Assembly (NCBI RefSeq): GCF_000350225.1
Contig: NW_005179046.1
Span: 478,945 to 542,944, forward strand
Source of the DNA: Chondrus crispus
Taxonomy: Eukaryota; Rhodophyta; Florideophyceae; Gigartinales; Gigartinaceae
Direction of reading: 5' to 3'
Length of the DNA: 64,000 nt
Shown here: positions 22,593 through 33,753 of the stretch, in pieces
How the letters are laid out: each line of letters begins with the position of its first letter
Position numbering within the stretch: position 1 is the stretch's first letter
Program-made: the position numbers and the translations under genes
The notes under the pieces: generated by a model
Seen by the model: only the letters and a program-made list of their open reading frames with translations
The model's database searches: none
Told to the model about the DNA's origin: nothing

Positions 22593-25130
22593 TTAGCTGG
22601 GGTGCGACGGCACGTCCGACTCCATCTCGTGGAGGGGCGGCAGCGCTATCTCTGGGTGGGAGGACCACCCCGGACGCGAGTGGGACAGGACGGCTGGACC
22701 CCAGGTCACCGAGGAGTCGTGCACACGACCCTCATAGGGGTCCCGACGTGGAAGGAGAGGCACGTGTGTAGGGGAAGCCCGAAGGTCGTCTCGCTCCTGG
22801 CGATATCGATCGCGCTCGACCGATAAGTGCTGTAGCATGCTGCTCTGGCGCGACGCCGATTCACGAAGGGTCTCGATTTCCCCCTGGGCATGGCCGAGTT
22901 GTGCCCCGAGGCGACGAGCCTCGTTACTCCGCTCTATGTACCAACCGGCCAGTGTCCGGAGGAGGCCTCCGACTTGCCAACCTCGGTCGACCGAACGACC
23001 CAGCGCACGGGCCACCCCTGGGATAGCAATGATCTCGTCGTGACTCAGATCAAGGCTGCACGTGGTCTTGAGACTCACGTCACGACATGAGCCAGCCCCA
23101 AGAGGGGGCGGGAGAGCCGACGGAGCGCCTACTGCGGCACTGTACCCCTCCCCCAAAGGGAAGAGGGAAGTACGCAGGGAACGTGCATCTCGGAAGGCGA
23201 CAGACGGAGCTTCGCCATCCAAATCGCGGTACCGCTTCCGGCGCGCTTCCCGGGCAACGGACCCCAGCCTCCCTTGCTCCGGGAAGGATCCGACCCGGGC
23301 GGACTGGGACGCGCTACGAAAGCATCCCCTTTCCAATTGTAGATCACGTAGAGGCTCCGGGTGCTGGTTGTGTAATCGGTCCAAGAACGCCGATTGCACT
23401 CGGGCACCGCCACGGCGCGGTGCATAAGATCGAGAACCAAGGAGTAGGACCATGGGACGTGTGGGGAGCCGCGCTCCATGGGGTGCAAGGTCAGGTCGGG
23501 AAGCGACGGTGCGACCCGGCCAAGGAAGGACAGCACGCCAACGGGCTGTACGAAAGCCCTACCATGCAATGAAACCTCGGCCATGAAGGCGGTGCATAGG
23601 GACCACGCCCATTCGCACTCGAAATTGTAGACCAGCTCCGCGTAAGCCGGGTGTACCGGGTCATTACAGGCGAGGCCAAAGTGTCTCAGAGTGTAGGGGA
23701 GTAACGGATGCACCCCTAACGACGGGAGTGCCTCCCCTATAACCGCGGGAAGCTCGGAAAAGTCGCTTCGGGACAGACCGGGGGCGAACGCGGTTGACGG
23801 GAAGACGCGTCCGTCTTCCTCCGCAGCGTGGCGATACGCGGACCAATCGGTTGGCGCCAACGCGATGTGGTGAAGGCGCATCAGGGAACAGGCCGACTTT
23901 TGAAGGGCCGCCCGAGCCTTCGAATGGGCACGAGTACGGGAGCTGACGTATAGCCCCGCTACCTCCGAAAGTACGAAACGACGGGGATCCCGGAGGCCCC
24001 GATGGAAGAGGTACGTCGACATCCGGTCGACGTACTCGGCCTCCTCTACACTATAGACGAACGTCCTGTCGCCGGGTATCTCGTCCGGAATTTGATAGGG
24101 GGCACCGTCGCCCTCAGATAGCAAGCGCCCTAAGGCCAGGGACGCCTCCTCAGCTCGGCCACCTGCGTATATGGTGCGAATCCGGAGTAGATCAGGTCGC
24201 AAACTCTCTCGCGCCAAGAGTTCACCGACGGTGATACCCGACCGCGCGTGGCGACGCCACGCGTAGTTTAGGCGACTGAGCGGTAGAGGAATCGACCGCT
24301 CCAAGGGAACGCCCAGCCACTGCGTGGAGGGTGGAGGTGTCGGACACCTCCTCCTCCACGACCCTGCCGAGCCGGGAAGAAGGCGTCGGCGCCCCGGGAC
24401 GCCGACAACTACCAGTGGCCCCGTGAGAGCCCTCGACGGGAAGGTACGAACCATCCCTCGGCCATGCCGCGAGCTCCCCATCGTGCGAACCACTCGCGCC
24501 ACCGGCGGGCGCAGCCAACGGCGGAGCGACGGGCGGCGGCGAGGGATCCAACTCCTCGGATACTGTAGAGGCTCGGGTTTCTCGAGGCTTTCGGAGAGGC
24601 CTCGGAGGCCACCAGGGCGGCGGCGCGGAAGGGATGAGAGCGGCCGAAGGCGACTGCGATGCCACCTCCTCGACGGGGGTGGGGTGACCCAGGGTCGGCG
24701 AGCGGACGACCGGTGCGTCCGACCCAATCCCAAGGGGCGGCAGAGGACGCGCGGGGGCGCCCTCAGGGGTAGTGAGGGGCGACATATGGATGACGTAAGG
24801 ACGCGGGCCAATCCAGCAGACGAGGGAGTAAGCCGGCTCTTGGGTACGGAAAGAAAAGGGTGATCGCCAGGTCAGATGCGGAAGAACGGACCCCTCCCAA
24901 GGGAGTGACGGGTCGACGCTCAAGGCGAGCCCAGAGGGGGCACGCACGACCAAACTGCAGAAACGAGCTGATGGCGACAAAGGGGAGGCGAGGTCTCGGG
25001 ACGCCAGAAAGAGGGGCGATAGATCGACACGCGTGCAAACGAGGGCGGAGCAGGACACCAAGAAGGCCGACCCGAGAGAGGGGTCGTGGAAGGGGGTAGA
25101 CGGGACCGTATCGATTATACGGTCAGCCAT
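22593..25130 (-). pseudogene. Antisense gene in Gypsy-2 post-pol region, unknown protein, frame changes twice
   Basis: I do not recognise this protein. On the minus strand it starts at ATG 25130 with A at -3 and G at +4. Segment 1 (25130 to about 24330) becomes Pro/Ser-rich and disordered (PPPWWPPRPLRKPRE). Segment 2 (about 24320 to 23300, another frame) looks globular, with Trp, Tyr and acidic residues (TFVYSVEEAEYVDRMSTYLF; FECEWAWSLCTAFMAEV). Segment 3 (about 23300 to 22593, third frame) ends in a coiled coil (ARRLGAQLGHAQGEIETL). Amino-acid texture changes clearly at each switch, so this is probably one gene of about 800 residues broken by two indels or split by introns. I found no convincing intron at the first switch. 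It runs opposite to gag-pol, so it would need an antisense promoter in or near the 3' LTR. Antisense ORFs at this place are known in plant Tat-lineage gypsy elements such as Grande; homology is not claimed. Confidence 0.55.
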
Positions 25131-25150
25131 GATTTGCGCTCTGCGAGCAC

Positions 25151-25184
25151 CCGTGGACGCAGACGTCCCCGCTTAAGGGGGGGG
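25151..25184 (+). repeat. Duplicated pol tail plus 3' polypurine tract
   Basis: CCGTGGACGCAGACGTCCCC followed by GCTTAAGGGGGGGG matches the pol end and purine tract at about 19759-19792 with four or five differences. It even keeps an in-frame TAA (peptide VDADVPA against VNADVHA). The purine run ends three bases before the 3' LTR and is the expected plus-strand primer. Confidence 0.75.
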
Positions 25185-25187
25185 CCG

Positions 25188-25845
25188 TGTAGCATAACCT
25201 CCCCCTGGGGCTTTATTTTAGATTAGATCAACTCAGAATCGGATCGGTTACTATAGGGCTCGATGCTCTACAGTACCACCACGTGTACCCTCGAGTACAG
25301 GGGGCGCACGTGTACACGTGTACGCGCGGGACCGAAGAGCACACACACACACGTGTACTGTCAGCCCCGATGGCTGACAGTATTACAGTGTCGACCGACC
25401 GCTACAGTACATCGGTACTGTACTATTATGATAGGTTATTATGTACAGTAAATATGGAGCGGACCGGCGGCGGTGGAGGAGGACAAGCACGGACTTGTCA
25501 CCCACCGACCGTCAAGGTCCGACTTCCCGCTTATTCTAAGAGAGCGTTCGCTAACTACCTTAGAGCGGCACCGAGCGCGGGTTGAGGACGCACGCGGTAC
25601 GCCCACGAGCCGGCTCCGCCTCTGCCCGTCGGTACTGGATCGTTACCCAGTACCGCGCCGGGGCGTCGAGGCGTCGAACCGCTTGCGCGTACCGGCGTCC
25701 TCCCCGTTCCCGCTCTACCACGCTACCCGGGCCCGCTGCCCGGTGCCGTTAGCTGGTGTACCGCGTCACCCCCGTCTTTTCGTTCGGACGGGGTCTACGT
25801 CGAGCTGTGCATACACCCCTCTCCGTTGGGGGTGTTTATGCTACA
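25188..25845 (+). repeat. 3' LTR of Gypsy-2
   Basis: It pairs with 11750-12409, with the same ends and about 98% identity by eye. It is followed by the second copy of the target site CATCG. Confidence 0.95.
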
Positions 25846-25850
25846 CATCG

Positions 25851-26185
25851 CACTCAGTGAAGCATGCAAAGAGGCCGCGTGGCTTCGACGCTTCCATGCC
25901 GATGTACTTGGTGCGAATTCGGATCCAACAATTCGCGTTGGATGTGACAACGCTGGTACGATTGCGTTTGCTCAGAACGAATCTACAAATCGTCGCAACA
26001 AGCACATTGATATTACGTATCATTTTGTTCGAGATGCGGTGCAGCGAAAACTGGTCACATTGTACCATTGTCCGACAACAGAAATGCCAGCCGATATGCT
26101 GACGAAACCACTTGGTGGCCTGCTGTTTGAAAAGTTCGTGGGCATGGTTGGGCTTTCCGAGTGCAAAGCTGCCCAAAGCATGTGA
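25851..26185 (+). pseudogene. pol: Copia-A RNase H, 3' piece
   Basis: This is the continuation of Copia-A after Gypsy-2: the end of RNase H (SEACKEAAWLRRFHADVL; GCDNAGTIAFAQNES; RRNKHIDITYHFVRD) and the terminal TEMPADMLTKPLG segment, ending in TGA 26183-26185. It is nearly identical to Copia-C 41052-41387. A purine tract (GAGGGGAGG) follows, then the LTR. Confidence 0.9.
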
Positions 26186-26196
26186 TCGAGGGGAGG

Positions 26197-27447
26197 TATT
26201 GAAAATGTGCGACCACATGCTGTTATCTGGAAAGTGCAAAATCGAGCGACACGTGTACATGACTCGACGGTCTGGACCCTCACCCCATATCACCACATGA
26301 CACGTGTAAATTCTCAGATTTTGGGGTTCTGGGGACGAAAGTGGACTTTTGGAGGGTTATGCAAATTTGCATAAATGCCGAAAATTTGCATTTGGCCCGA
26401 AACGTTATAGTGCTACACAGGCAATACTGCAAATCTATTGGGTGTCGGTTCGAATGCTGCAATTGTATTGGTCTGTTATTGTCCACTTATATGCAGTCAT
26501 GCTGGTGATATATCTTGAATGATCGGTACACGTTTTAATAACATCATTTCGGGGGTTTCAAGTTGTTCACCATGGTTGTAATGGGTAATTACTTGTGGCC
26601 TTGGCGCTGGACACTTGTGTGCGGTGTACACATGTACACGTCGCCAGGTTGCTGCGTGTACGTACACTTGTACACGTTGCCTGCATACGGTCCGGCGCGT
26701 GTCCGAGCACAGTACATGTGAATTAAAAGTACAACAAGTATTTCTCGCAAGAAACATGTACTTACGTGAGTACTCAGTGTACGCGTCACGCTGTATGCGA
26801 CCCTTGCATCAGCATGCTTCGTTGTACTACACTCTCGTCAGCATGCCACGTTGTACTGTGCTCTCGTTATGGTGCGCCGCTGGATGCAAGTTGATGACAG
26901 TACTCGTGTGATTCACATCGGATATCACGTGAGATGTGTAGAAAGTCTGGATGCACATTGTTGCTACCCGTCATAGTTGTCTGGCAGTGTGTACCGAAAT
27001 TAGTAAGCTACGAAACAAGGGCATGTATGGGGACTGAGATATGACAGGACTTTGCGTTGTTGGAAATAGAGAGATGCCAAGTTGTTCATTGCGCAAGAAT
27101 ATATTCTGTCATGTCTGGATGCAGATTAGTAAGGTGTGAAACGATTGCATGCATAGGGCCATGGTTTACAGTCACTCGAAATGTGTAGAAACTGTTGTGC
27201 ACTGATAGTCAATAGTCAATTCGTAAGGTGGAAATAGAACAGTGTGGACGGGCCAGAAGAGGACCGCGCTTGGTCGCGCATATGGTGAGTACGGTTTACC
27301 AGGTGCCAAAGTAATGGGATAGTGTAACACTCAAAGTGTATAAGTATCGCCGAAAGACGGCTCCAAGTAAACCTCGGTACCAACTCCTTCACTCAAACAC
27401 ATCAACCTGCCCTCCTTCTTTCCCTTGCCCCTCCGAACCTACCATTA
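26197..27447 (+). repeat. 3' LTR of Copia-A (type-1 LTR, 1,251 bp)
   Basis: It starts TATTGAAAATGTGCG after a GAGGGGAGG purine tract and ends CCTACCATTA. Other type-1 copies: 33754-35004, 61643-62893, 41399-49236 (interrupted), reversed 29856-31014 and reversed 50986-52248. It has TATAAGTA with a short hairpin near its 3' end (about 27340). Gag sequence of A' follows immediately. Confidence 0.92.
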
Positions 27448-28830
27448 TAAACGATTACAAATGCACGAACTGCGGTCATACAGGCCATACGGCAACCCGC
27501 TGCTGGGGAAAGGATTTGAATGGGCGTCGCCCGGCTCCTCCTAGCGGATATAAACCGCGTATATCTCAGCGGAAACAATCTGCATTTGTCACACGGAAAC
27601 CTGATCGCGACATGGTTGTAAACAGCGTCGACTCCACATTTCTGATTTCGAAAGCTTCGCACACGAAAGATCTGGAGATGTCGCCTTCGTGGCTCGTAGA
27701 TTCAGCTTGTACAGCTCATATTACATATGACCGATTTTCGTTTGCAACGTATGAGCCACTTGAATCCGCCTCTGTTCAGAGGGGAACCAAGGCTAGTGCA
27801 AAGTTTGCCGGCTGTGATGACGTTCACTTGAAGTTAAATGTAAATGGCCGCATCGAACCGTGCAAGTTGACGGATGTATTGCACGTTCCGGACTTTGCCT
27901 TCTCTCTGCTCTCTGTCAGTCGAATGACTGAACTTGGACTGAAAGTTGGGTTCGAAAATGGAAAATGCATGGTCAGGCGAGGCTCAACTGTAGTGGCGAC
28001 TGCGACATTGGTTGGAGAACTTTACGTTCTCGACATCGTCAGTGACATCGGATCTGCACATGCTGCCACCCTGCAAACGTGGCATGAGCGATTTGCACAT
28101 GTGCATTCCCAAGGCATTGCTTCGATGATTCGTGACAATGTGGTAAGTGGAGTCAAACTACTTGGTAATGCGGCTAACAAAATCAACAATACTGACAATG
28201 ATTGCATCTCTGAAAAATGTTCTGCGTGCGTCTACGGCAAAGCCACTCGATCTGTGATCCCAAAAGAGCGGTCCTCGAGGCGGGCATACTTCTGTCTAGA
28301 CTTAGTTCACTCTGATGTTTGTGGCCCCTTAGAGGTGCAGTCCATTGGTGGTGCCAAGTACTTCATTACTTTCATAGATGATCACTCAAACTGGTCAGTA
28401 GTGTACCCTATGCACCATAAATCAGAAGCATTTGAACGATACAAAATGTTTGCACAACTTGCTCAGACTCACACTGGTCGCAAGATCAAAGTGCTTCGCA
28501 CCGATCGAGGTGGTGAGTATCTGTCCACGGAGCTTAAGTCTTTTCTGATTGCAAATGGTACTCAGCATGAAATGACGACCGCGTACACACCGGAGCAAAA
28601 TGGCGTCGGCGAGCGACTGAACAGAACTTTGGTAAACTTGGTGCGCTCCATGCCAGCGCACAAGAAAGTTACAAAGGGATTCTGGGTAGAAGCACTTGCC
28701 AATGCAGTGTACGTTCGAAATCGAGTCACGTCACGTGCCATTCCCACCAAGATGACCCCATACCACTTATGGATGAAATCCGTGCCAAATGTTGGTCATT
28801 TGCGTGCTTTCGGTTCAAAGTGTTGGTATA
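27448..28830 (+). pseudogene. Copia-A' remnant: zinc knuckle, protease, integrase
   Basis: It is a separate copia copy, because it overlaps the Copia-A coding region (27775-28830 corresponds to 9165-10220). It begins at the gag zinc knuckle (CTNCGHTGHTATRC), then protease WLVDSACTAH, integrase HERFAH..CSAC, SDVCGPLE, RTDRGGEY and NGVGERLNRT. It is cut on the left by Copia-A and on the right at GGTATA by the type-2 LTR at 28831. The reading frame is open throughout this piece. Confidence 0.88.
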
Positions 28831-29769
28831 TGTTGTAATTCTACGACCACATGCCGATATGCATGGCACACAACGACAAGTTTGACACGTGTAAAAGCAA
28901 AAACACTCTGCGTGACGGGCTGAGCAAATTTGATTTTCAAAGTGTACAGGTGTGATTTCTGTACACGGTTGCACTTTACAGTACTTCAGGAGCAAGTTTG
29001 GTTTTCAACGTGTACACGTGTGAAATATGTACACGGTTGCGGTGTACAGTACAATCTGAGCATGTTTTATTTTCTCCGTCCGACACGTGGATGACCTGGA
29101 CACATGTCCTTATTACACTGTCGGACGCGTACAGTACGCCTGCAGTCTTACAGACAAAGTGTAGAACCTTGGTGGCGGGTGCCTGGCACGTGCCAAAGGT
29201 TTACAGCGTCCATGGAGTGCAGCACGGGTACAGCAGGACACAAAGATACCGTTGCGCGAGTTTTCAATTCGTAAGGCAAAATGTGCACTGTTGTAATTGA
29301 CAGTGGACAGGACCTCACGAGAGATTCAGATTCATGAGGCAACGTGTGCGCTGTAAACAGTCCTTGCAGGATTGATTTGAATTCGTAAGGCCACGTGTGA
29401 GCTGTAAACGTGCCTTACGAATTTGTGCCACACTGGATTTGGAGTAGTAAGGGAATTTGTGCTTTGCTGTGCTTTGTTGTACTGCCTTCCTAATTTCTCC
29501 GTCATGACAGTGGTAATTGGTAAGGCGGGTTTCTGTTATGTTTGTTGGGCCATCGGCAGTTTGGCTGAGTAGCAAGACGGGCACATGTGTTAGAGCCAAT
29601 ACATTTGTAGTATGTGTGTCGTAGTGTTTGGTAGTAGAGTTCTAGAAGATTGCAAAAGTGTATAACTAGCGCCAGAAGTTGGCGACTCATAGTAAATCGG
29701 TACAAAATCCATCAACTTCACCTCATCAACCGTCCTTCGAATCCCCTTCGCCCCGCTGACCTACCATTA
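28831..29769 (+). repeat. Type-2 copia LTR, plus orientation (939 bp)
   Basis: It starts TGTTGTAATTCTACGACC and ends CTACCATTA, followed by a copia primer site. It is the same length as the solo LTR 44127-45065 and as the reversed copy 31015-31953, with which it forms an inverted repeat. ACACGTGT is at 29014-29021. Confidence 0.92.
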
Positions 29770-29784
29770 GGTTTATGGGCCCAG
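29770..29784 (+). promoter_or_regulatory. Primer binding site, half-tRNA-iMet type (one extra T)
   Basis: GGTTTATGGGCCCAG abuts the LTR. Apart from one inserted T it equals GGTTATGGGCCCAG, which is complementary to the anticodon arm of eukaryotic initiator tRNA-Met. About 70 bases of pyrimidine-rich leader follow before the next LTR begins at 29856. Confidence 0.75.
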
Positions 29785-29855
29785 TTCAACGTAATTATTC
29801 TGCTGTGTGAGTGTTTGTTGTCAGATTCTGCTGCCCTTCTCGTTTTGGTCTCTGC

Positions 29856-31014
29856 TAATGGTAGGTTCGGAGGGGAAAGGGAAAGAAGGAGAGCAGACTG
29901 ATGTGTGTGAGTGAAGGAGTTGGTACCGAGGTTTACTTGGAGCCGTCTTTCGGCGATACTTATACACTTTGAGTGTTACACTATCCCATTAGTTTGGCAC
30001 CTGGGAAACCGTACTCACCATATGCGTGATCAAGCGCAGTCCTCTTCTGGCCCGTCCACACTGTTCTATTTCCACCTCACGAATTGACTATTGACTATCA
30101 GTGCACAACAGTTTCTACACATTTCGAGTGACTGTAAACCATGGCCCTATGCATGCAATCGTTTCACACTTTACTAATCTGCATCCAGACATGACAAAAT
30201 ATATTCTTGCACAATGAACAACTTGGCATCTCTCTATTTCCAACAACGCAAAGTCCTGTCATATCTCAGTCCCCATACATGCCCTTGTTTCGTAGCTTAC
30301 TAATTTCGGTACACACTGCCAGACAACTATGACGGGTAGCAACAATGTGCATCCAGACTTTCTACACATCTCACGTGATATCCGATGTGAATCACACGAG
30401 TACTGTCATCAACTTGCATCCAACGGCGCACCATAACGAGAGCACAGTACAACGTGGCATGCTGACGAGAGTGTAGTACAACGAAGCATGCTGATGCAAG
30501 GGTCGCATACAGCGTGACGCGTACACTGAATACTCGCGTAAGTACATGTCTCTTGCGAGAAATACTTGTTGTACTTTTAATTCACATGTACTGTACTCGG
30601 ACACGCGCCGGACCGTATGCAGGCAACGTGTACAAGTGTACGTACACGCAGCAACCTAGCGACGTGTACATGTGTACACCGCACACAAGTGTCCAGCGCC
30701 ATGGCCACCCGTAATTACCCTTTACAACCATGGTGAACAACTTGGAACCCCCGAAATGATGTAATTAAAACGTATACCGATCATTCAAGATATATCACCA
30801 GCATGACTGCATATAAGTGGACAATAACGGACCAATACAATTGCAGCATTCGAACCGACACCCAATAAATTTTCAGTATTGCCTGTGTAGCCCTATAACG
30901 GTTCGGGCCAAATGCAAATTTTCGGCATTTATGCAAATTTGCATAACCCTCCAAAAGTCCACTTTCGTCCCCAGAACCCCAAAATCTGAGGCTTTACACG
31001 TGTCATGTGGTGAG
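29856..31014 (-). repeat. Type-1 copia LTR, minus orientation, truncated at its 5' end
   Basis: The reverse complement matches the type-1 LTR from its CATTA end inward for 1,159 bp. The first 92 LTR bases are missing: it stops at the CACGTGTCATGTGGTGA word and joins the reversed type-2 LTR directly. No target duplication is visible around it. Confidence 0.85.
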
Positions 31015-31953
31015 TAATGGTAGGTCAGCGGGTCAAACGGAAATCGAAGGACGGTTGATGAGGTGAAGTTGAAGGATTGGGTACCGATTTACTTTGAGTT
31101 GCCAACTTCTGGCGCTACTTATACACTTCTGCAATCTTCTAGAACTCTACTACCAAACACTACGACACACATACTACAAATGTATTGGCTCTAACACATG
31201 TGCCCGTCTTGCTACTCAGCCAAACTGCCGATGGCCCAACCAACATAACAGAAAACCGCCTTACGAATTACCACTGTCATGACGGAGAAATTAGTAAGGC
31301 AGTACAACAAAGCACAGCAAAACACAAATTCCCTTACTATTCCAAATCCAGCGTGGCACAAATTCGTAAGGCACGTTTACAGCTCACACGTGGCCTTACG
31401 AATTCAAATCAATCCTGCAAGGACTGTTTACAGCGCACACGTTGCCTCATGAATCTGAATCTCTCGTGAGGTCCTGTCCACTGTCAATTACAACAGTGCA
31501 CATTTTGCCTTACGAATTGAAAACTCGCGCAACGGTATCTTTGTGTCCTGCTGTACCCGTGCTGCACTCCATGGACGCTGTAAACCTTTGGCACGTGCCA
31601 GGCACCCGCCACCAAGGTTCTACACTTTGTCTGTAAGACTGCAGGCGTACTGTACGCGTCCGACAGTGTAATGAGGACATGTGTCCAGGTCATACACGTG
31701 TCAGGCGAAGAAAATGAAACATGCTCAGATTGTACTGTACACAGCAAGCGTGTACATATTTCACACGTGTACACGTTGAAAACCAAACTTGCTCCTGAAG
31801 TACTGTAAAGTGCAACCGTGTACAGAAATCACACCTGTACAGGTTGAAAATGAAACTTGCTCAGCTCGTCACGCAGAGTGTTTTCGACTTGACAAGTGTC
31901 ATACCTGTCGTTGTGGGTCATGCATATCAGCATGTGGTCGTAGAATTACAACA
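31015..31953 (-). repeat. Type-2 copia LTR, minus orientation (939 bp)
   Basis: It is the reverse complement of the 28831-29769 type. It ends at GAATTACAACA (31953) next to Copia-B gag sequence. The flanks GTGAG and ATGGG do not match, so it is not a simple insertion with an intact TSD. Confidence 0.9.
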
Positions 31954-33753
31954 ATGGGCATGCTGCAGCGCGTTGCTGGGGCAAGGACGTGAATGGGCGC
32001 CGACCTGCACCGCCAGATGGGTTTTGGTCACGCAACACTGGCTTGAAGCCAAGTGCATTCGTTTCTCGAGATGACAATTCTACTGCTGCCTTTGCGGAGA
32101 GTGACTTTACCTGCTTGCTTTCGACTTCCACTCCAGATAAGAGGGCTGCAAACGCAAGGTCATGGCTTGTCGATTCCGGTTGCAGCGCTCACATTACGTT
32201 TGATCGCTCTTTGTTCGTTACGTATGAACAGATGCAATCTGGATCAGTCGAGATGGGCACGAAGGCTAGAGCTAATGTCGCTGGTCGCGGCGAGGTAGAA
32301 TTCATGTTGAACGTCAACGGTAGTCCCCATCCTTGCAAATTGCCAAACGTTTTGCATGTCCCTGATTTCGGATACTCGCTACTGTCTGTTAGCCAAATGG
32401 TTTCAAAGGGTTTGCAAGTGTCATTTGAAAATGAGAAATGCCGCGTTACTGCGGGGCCAACTGTAGTTGCCACAGGGAGTCAAGTTGAGGATTTGTGCAT
32501 ACTTGACGTCATGAATGAAACCCTTTCTGCTCACGTAGTTACCCTGCAGACGCTACATGAACGCATGGCCCATGTTAATGTACAAGGAATCGCATCAATG
32601 ATTCACAATAATGTGGTAAGTGGCATCAACGTTCGTCAAAGCGATGTGATCAGTGCAATGAATCCAAAGTCTGACAATCACTCTCCCATTTGTCCTGCGT
32701 GTGTGTTTGGCAAAGCAACGAGATCAGTAATCCCAAAACAGCGATCATCGTCTCGAGCACAGAACTGTCTTGACTTGGTACATTCTGACGTTTGCGGTCC
32801 GCTCGAAGTACAGTCCATTGGTGGTTCGAGATACTTCATTACATTTGTAGATGATCACTCGAACTGGGTAGTTATGTACACGATGAGAAATAAATCTGAG
32901 GCGTTTGCAAAATACAAGTTGTATGAAAAGTTGGCTCAAACCCACACTCGTCGCAAAGTAAAGGTGCTTCGCACTGATCGAGGGGGAGAGTACTTGTTGA
33001 CAGAATTCAAGTCGCATTTAGATTTAAACGGTACGCAGCACCAACTCACATCGGCGTACACCCCCTGAACAAAACGGTGTTGCTGAACGTTTAAATCGAA
33101 CTTTGATTGATCTTGTCCGCTCTATGCTTTCTCATAAACAGGTCAGTAAGCGATTCTGGGCCGAGGCTCTTGCCACTTCGGTATATGTACGTAATCGAGT
33201 TACTTCACGCGCTTTGCCCGTTAATACAACTCCGCACCACATTTGGATGAATTCCACTCCCAATGTTGGCCATTTGCGAGTATTTGGGTCAAAGTGTTGG
33301 TATACATTACCAAAATTAGAGCTCCGTAAGCTGGACTTGCGAGCGCGTGAAGCGATGCTTCTTGGGTACTGGCAATGCAGTAAGGCATACAAACTTTGGG
33401 ACGGAGAGTTGAATAAAATTGTTGTGTCACGGGATGTCAAGTTCGATGAATCGAAATGTGGGATGTATGACATTCCTGCACACCGAAAGTGATTCAATCA
33501 ACTCTGATGTTGACGTTGTACTGCTCGATGGCGACAATGGGAATACAGCTGATACCCCAAATACGGATGAGGTCGGGTCTGAAGAGGATGAAGTTTCGGA
33601 GGAGGTTCTTGAAAACGACGAAACTCACTCTGTAAGTGAGAACGATGAAGATGAAGATGATGTACCAACTGCCGTCGAAACTCCGAATGTCACCCCTCCA
33701 ACTCCGACTCCATCTGTGCAAAGATCGTCTCGAGTCAGCAGACCTCCCGGATC
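31954..33753 (+). pseudogene. Copia-B remnant: zinc knuckle to the start of RT
   Basis: It begins inside the gag zinc knuckle (H..RCWGKDVNGRRPAPPDGF) and is closest to Copia-D. Protease is WLVDSGCSAH. Integrase shows HERMAH, CPAC, HSDVCGPLE and RTDRGGEY. The frame is shifted by an extra C in the C-run at 33061-33066, just before the NGVAERLNRT catalytic Glu segment, and again by one base near 33482. The acidic linker (SEEDEVSEEV) and the start of the RT domain (SRPPGS) follow, and then the Copia-C LTR inserted at GGATC (33749-33753). Beyond the missing 5' part, no rest of Copia-B is seen to the right in this window. Confidence 0.85.

Larger units (their letters stand above)
11745..25850 (+). 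mobile_element. Gypsy-2: complete 14.1 kb Ty3/gypsy element with 5-bp TSD CATCG
   Basis: The element is 11750-25845, flanked by CATCG at 11745-11749 and 25846-25850. Removing the element and one CATCG restores the Copia-A reading seen at 41046-41062 of Copia-C, so the insertion site is exact. Order: LTR, primer site, gag, pol, purine tract, 5.4 kb post-pol region with an antisense gene, second purine tract, LTR. The length is large for a chromovirus because of the post-pol region. The two LTRs differ by about a dozen substitutions and a small C-run indel by eye, so it is fairly recent. Gag and pol carry three nonsense codons and no frameshifts. Confidence 0.95.
9153..27447 (+). mobile_element. 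Copia-A: Ty1/copia element split by Gypsy-2
   Basis: The remaining pieces are internal sequence 9153-11749, internal sequence 25851-26196 and a 3' type-1 LTR 26197-27447. The 5' part (LTR, gag) was displaced by the Gypsy-1 insertion and lies outside the window. Copia-A itself inserted into another copia (A'), whose gag resumes directly at 27448. The coding sequence is closely similar to Copia-C. Confidence 0.85.

Noticed and set aside
24290..24420. An intron joining the first two frames of the antisense gene
   Set aside because: A CAG acceptor is present, but in-phase donors are either 28 bases away or have poor GTCGAG/GTCGTG consensus. An indel is as likely, so the question was left open.
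29148..29342. Small ORFs of 60-120 codons repeated in every type-1 and type-2 LTR
   Set aside because: They recur only because the LTR recurs; they overlap on both strands and lie in U3/R sequence with no domain.
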